Positions 61,335 to 64,000 of a stretch of DNA of 64,000 nucleotides are shown one piece after another. The notes under the pieces were generated by a model. The model ran no database searches. It saw nothing but the letters and a program-made list of their open reading frames with translations, and was not told the DNA's origin. How positions within the stretch are numbered: the first letter of the stretch is position 1; each line of letters begins with the position of its first letter. Source of the DNA: Bacteroidota bacterium (GTDB taxonomy: Bacteria; Bacteroidota; Bacteroidia; Cytophagales; Cyclobacteriaceae); NCBI GenBank assembly GCA_023417065.1, contig JAEZGH010000057.1, positions 186,001-250,000 of the forward strand, in the 5' to 3' direction. The translations under genes were made by a program, and so were the position numbers.

Positions 61335-61723
61335 TCCCAAATACCTGAATCGGGAACAATCTCAAGAATATTTCCTGCAGGATCGCGGAAGTAAAATGAC
61401 TTCATCCCTGATTTCCAGGTAACTTCATCTATTACAGTAATTCCTTTTTTAGTGAGAGCCCGTTTGTGATCCTCATATTCTACAGCAGGTACCTCAAACG
61501 CTAAATGCTGTGGGCCGGTTGCAAAATGTGGCGGTGGGCTCACTTTCGTTTTTGAATCTTCCGGATTAAAACAAAGCAATACTGATTCGCCGGCCCTCAG
61601 GAAGAGGTGCTTCTCGGGCATATAGTTGATCACATCCAAACCCAGCAGATCCTGATAGAATGCCCTGGCTTTTTCGAGATCCTGGATGTAAAGGCACGTT
61701 TCCTTGATTTTCCTACAATTCAT
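61331..61723 (-). CDS. VOC / glyoxalase-like protein
   Basis: A 130-residue protein of the VOC superfamily from the ATG at 61723, chosen because its ATG overlaps the TGA of the preceding gene (ATGA). The two beta-alpha modules are ETCLYIQDLEKARAFYQDLL and QHLAFEVPAVEYEDHKRALT, and FRDPAGNILEIVPDSG closes the fold with the usual metal-site Glu. Substrate is unknown. It is translationally coupled to the nitronate monooxygenase gene. Confidence 0.85.
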   Translation of the reverse strand: MNCRKIKETCLYIQDLEKARAFYQDLLGLDVINYMPEKHLFLRAGESVLLCFNPEDSKTKVSPPPHFATGPQHLAFEVPAVEYEDHKRALTKKGITVIDEVTWKSGMKSFYFRDPAGNILEIVPDSGIWD

Positions 61724-62661
61724 TGGCACAAACGGGATTTGACGGCCTGATATTCCTCCCAAAGTTCACGAACGATCTCCGCCGCAGGCTGAATCCTCTT
61801 CAATGATGCCGAAACCTGACCGATTTCCAGCTCTCCTTCTTCCAGGTCTCCCTCAAAAATGCCTTTTCGTGCGCGCCGAGTGCCCAGTAAAGTCTGCAAT
61901 TCTTGCGTGGTCGCTCCCTTCGACTCAGCCTCATGAACTTGTTGGAAAAAGGCATTTCTGATCAACCGGACCGGCGTCAGCTTTTTGAGCGTGAGCATAG
62001 TTTCACCCTCGCCGCACTGGATTACTCTGTTTTTGAAGTTCTCATGAGCTGATGACTCTTCGCTCACGGCGAAGCGGCTGCCAATTTGGACCCCTTCTGC
62101 GCCAAGCGCCTCTGCGGCCACCATGCCCCTGCCATCGCTGATACCTCCGGCTGCAATGAGGGGAATGTCGATCGCATCGCGCACCATGGGCAGCAGTACA
62201 AATGTCGTGGTTTCCTCTCTTCCGTTATGACCTCCAGCCTCAAATCCCTCTGCAACCACGGCGTCTACCCCTGCATCGGCAGCTTTCCGGGCAAACTTAA
62301 CACTTGAAACAACGTGCACGACGGTAATCCCGTGCGACTTTAGTTTTTCAGTCCAGACTGCGGGATTGCCCGCAGATGTGAAGACAACGGGAATTCTTTC
62401 GGCGATGATGATTTCGAAGAGTTCGTCGATGTCCGGATAGAGAAGCGGAACGTTGACCGCAAAGGGTTTGGAGGATGCCGCCTTGAACTTTCTGATATGA
62501 TCCCGAAGCGTTTCCGGATACATCGATCCGGCGCCTATGATTCCAAGTCCACCTGCATTGCTCACCGCCGACGCGAGCCTCCAGCCGCTACACCAAACCA
62601 TCCCGGCCTGAATAATGGGAATCGAAATTCCAAATAGCGACGTAATTCTTGATTTTTTCAT
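61720..62661 (-). CDS. nitronate monooxygenase (FMN-dependent)
   Basis: A 313-residue TIM-barrel flavoprotein of the 2-nitropropane dioxygenase type, which oxidises nitronates to carbonyls and nitrite. Family words are PIIQAGMVWCSGWRLASAVS at the N-terminus, GGLGIIGAGSMYPE, EGFEAGGHNGREETTTF with the expected catalytic His, PLIAAGGISDGRGMVAAEAL and VQIGSRFAVSEESSAH, the FMN phosphate region. Its TGA overlaps the ATG of the VOC gene. It is the last gene before the AT-rich gap where gene orientation changes. Confidence 0.92.
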   Translation of the reverse strand: MKKSRITSLFGISIPIIQAGMVWCSGWRLASAVSNAGGLGIIGAGSMYPETLRDHIRKFKAASSKPFAVNVPLLYPDIDELFEIIIAERIPVVFTSAGNPAVWTEKLKSHGITVVHVVSSVKFARKAADAGVDAVVAEGFEAGGHNGREETTTFVLLPMVRDAIDIPLIAAGGISDGRGMVAAEALGAEGVQIGSRFAVSEESSAHENFKNRVIQCGEGETMLTLKKLTPVRLIRNAFFQQVHEAESKGATTQELQTLLGTRRARKGIFEGDLEEGELEIGQVSASLKRIQPAAEIVRELWEEYQAVKSRLCQ

Positions 62662-62766
62662 GTAACAATTTAATTACGGCGAGTTAACTTTCAGCATCCG
62701 GGATCTCAGGCACCAGGAATCGAGATTTTTTTCTCATTCTTGTGCGTTTTTTTTACGGCTTCAAAG

Positions 62767-62925
62767 TTGTCCACAAAGGGGCGATTTATTTAATGTCGCT
62801 TAACTTACTGTTTATCAAGTTCTTAATCTCTGTAACCAAGGTCGTGTGGATAATTGCATGATTTTGTGGAAATCTTTTTATCAAAATTTTAGCACATTTA
62901 TAAGTACTTGAATTTTAAGGTATTT
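62767..62925. other. DnaA-box / IHF-site cluster, possible replication origin
   Basis: Within the 334-base gap after nitronate monooxygenase there are three DnaA-box-like sites: TTGTCCACA (62767-62775, 8 of 9), TGTGGATAA (62845-62853, exact 9 of 9 on the minus strand) and TGTGGAAAT (62865-62873, 7 of 9). Two full matches to the IHF consensus WATCAANNNNTTR lie at 62813-62825 and 62879-62891. The stretch 62871-62925 is very AT-rich and could unwind. Genes run away from it on both sides. Alternatively it is a DnaA-controlled promoter or a chance cluster. Confidence 0.4.
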
Positions 62926-62995
62926 AGCGAATTTTTCCCGTGGAAAGGTGAAATTTGGATTGTGTTTTGATGTTTTTTTCAGGTAAGATTTTATT

Positions 62996-63472
62996 ATGAT
63001 GATTCGATGTTTTCTGGTGTTTCTGATTTTTTCAACCACTGCGTTCGGGCAACGCGTTGAAGTGATCAAGTACCCCGCATTACAGGCATTGATTGAATCG
63101 AAGGAGGCTGAGATTCACGTCATCAACTTCTGGGCAACCTGGTGCGGTCCGTGCATTAAAGAGCTGCCACAATTTGAACAACTGCATCTGAAGAATACTC
63201 CCGGTCTGAAAGTAACGCTCATCAGTATGGACTTCGCAGATCAGGTGGACCGCGTTAACCGCTTCCTCCAACAACGAAAGATGACCACGCCAGCACTACT
63301 GCTTGATGAGATAAATGGCAATGCGTGGATCGATAAGGTGGAACCCGCCTGGTCCGGTGCAATTCCTGCTACCCTTATATTGAACTCCCGGACCGGTAAA
63401 AGAAAATTTATTGAAAAGGAATTGAAGGAAGGGGAACTTGAGACTATCGTCGAAGAATTTATCCGAGGTTAA
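62996..63472 (+). CDS. TlpA-like thioredoxin-fold protein
   Basis: A 158-residue exported protein with a signal peptide (CFLVFLIFSTTAFGQ) and the redox motif WCGPC in INFWATWCGPCIKELPQ near residue 50. The fold continues with KVTLISMDF and IPATLILN, the cis-proline region. It should act as a periplasmic disulfide reductase or partner-specific thioredoxin. It is 11 bases upstream of a second thioredoxin-fold gene on the same strand, so the two form an operon. Confidence 0.92.
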   Translation: MMIRCFLVFLIFSTTAFGQRVEVIKYPALQALIESKEAEIHVINFWATWCGPCIKELPQFEQLHLKNTPGLKVTLISMDFADQVDRVNRFLQQRKMTTPALLLDEINGNAWIDKVEPAWSGAIPATLILNSRTGKRKFIEKELKEGELETIVEEFIRG

Positions 63473-63483
63473 AAAAGATCGCT

Positions 63484-64000
63484 ATGAAAAAAGTATTCAT
63501 TTCATCCGCATTGGCGGCTTTCGCACTATTACTTGCAGCGTTTACCAACGGCGGCTATCAGGTTGGAGATCAGGTGAAGGACTTTTCCCTGAAAAATACA
63601 GATGGTAAAAAAGTGGGCTTGTCAGACTACTCCGGATCCAAGGGGGTGATCGTAATTTTTGATTGCAACACATGCCCGTATTCCAAGATGTATAACAGTC
63701 GGATAATAGCCTTGCACAAGAAGTACAAGGATTCGAGCTTTCCGGTGATAACGATCAACGCCAATGATCCCGGCATGTCTCCCGGGGATTCGTTCGAGGC
63801 AATGGTCAGTCAGGCAAAGAAGAAAAATTATGACTTCCCTTACCTGGTCGATGAAACGCAGGAAGTAGCACGCGCGTTTGGCGCAACCAATACACCACAC
63901 GTGTTTGTCTTGAAGAATGAGAACAAGGCATTCAAGGTGGCCTACATCGGAGCTATCGATGACAATAGCCGTGACGAAAAAGCAGCTTCCAAGAAATGGG
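63484..64000 (+). CDS. thioredoxin-like redoxin-family protein, cut by the window edge
   Basis: An open frame of 172 codons from ATG at 63484 to the end of the window, with no stop in view. It begins with a hydrophobic signal (KVFISSALAAFALLLAAF) and then a redoxin/AhpC-TSA-like domain: VGDQVKDFSLKNTDGKKVGL, IFDCNTCPYSKMYNSRI with a CNTC pair and TNTPHVFVLKNENKAFKV with the cis-Pro region. It follows the TlpA-like gene by 11 bases and probably shares its operon. The 3' end is unknown. Confidence 0.88.
   Translation, partial: MKKVFISSALAAFALLLAAFTNGGYQVGDQVKDFSLKNTDGKKVGLSDYSGSKGVIVIFDCNTCPYSKMYNSRIIALHKKYKDSSFPVITINANDPGMSPGDSFEAMVSQAKKKNYDFPYLVDETQEVARAFGATNTPHVFVLKNENKAFKVAYIGAIDDNSRDEKAASKKW

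Overview
The window looks like a chromosomal segment of a gliding-type Bacteroidetes, most likely order Cytophagales. The reasons are: -7 promoter elements of the TAnnTTTG type, no Shine-Dalgarno sites at starts, a GldD lipoprotein next to ssb, a 29-residue AURKAIP1/COX24-like protein typical of this phylum, a DUF5916 outer-membrane protein, a TonB receptor, a triple-tyrosine propeller sensor and a YpdA-type bacillithiol reductase. There are no insertion sequences, phage genes or CRISPR arrays. It is mostly core chromosome.

Layout. 0-6.1 kb: acyl-CoA desaturase, a two-tRNA unit (Gly-GCC then Leu-TAA, minus strand), an L,D-transpeptidase lipoprotein and a large outer-membrane DUF5916 protein. 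6.1-12.8 kb: a minus-strand run HU - TPR protein - small basic protein - RNase G, divergent from mutY - ssb - gldD - M20 dipeptidase. 12.8-19.2 kb: VOC protein, PA0069-type radical SAM, a PLP deaminase, a TauE exporter, a 2H phosphoesterase, then a GbsR-type regulator with a four-gene set (regulator, membrane protein, TIGR01777 epimerase, SRPBCC protein) flanked by matching palindromes. 19.2-29.6 kb: DPP-IV peptidase, YpdA, fructosamine kinase coupled to a TonB receptor, ispH, a 57-residue protein and a Do/HtrA protease. 29.6-38.2 kb: RlmI-like methyltransferase, NTF2-like protein, a tight DinB - ATP-grasp - LysE cassette, PrsW protease, TMEM175 channel and a GAF protein. 38.2-39.6 kb: a lipoprotein and a 500-base gap holding a probable structured RNA on the minus strand. 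39.6-47.6 kb: a Tat-exported Gfo/Idh oxidoreductase, two tandem secreted paralogues, DUF763 and an AlkC-type glycosylase, a Rieske protein and an M20 amidohydrolase. 47.6-62.7 kb: an almost uninterrupted minus-strand run with GNAT, hutF and hutG (histidine degradation), a GH3 glycosidase and a PBP4-type carboxypeptidase (wall turnover), a DinB protein, a PAS histidine kinase with a separate propeller sensor, recG and nitronate monooxygenase. 62.7-64 kb: an AT-rich gap with DnaA-box and IHF-like sites, then two thioredoxin-fold genes on the plus strand, the last cut by the window edge.

The genes mainly serve information processing and repair (RNase G, HU, MutY, SSB, RecG, AlkC-type, DUF763), envelope biology (transpeptidase, PBP4, GH3, Do protease, receptors) and small-molecule metabolism. 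The most unusual items are the structured minus-strand RNA candidate at 39.3-39.5 kb, the paired GbsR palindromes, the DinB/ATP-grasp/LysE cassette, a sensor kinase split into two genes, and the DnaA-box cluster at 62.8 kb where gene orientation switches. All family assignments come from motif reading without database searches.
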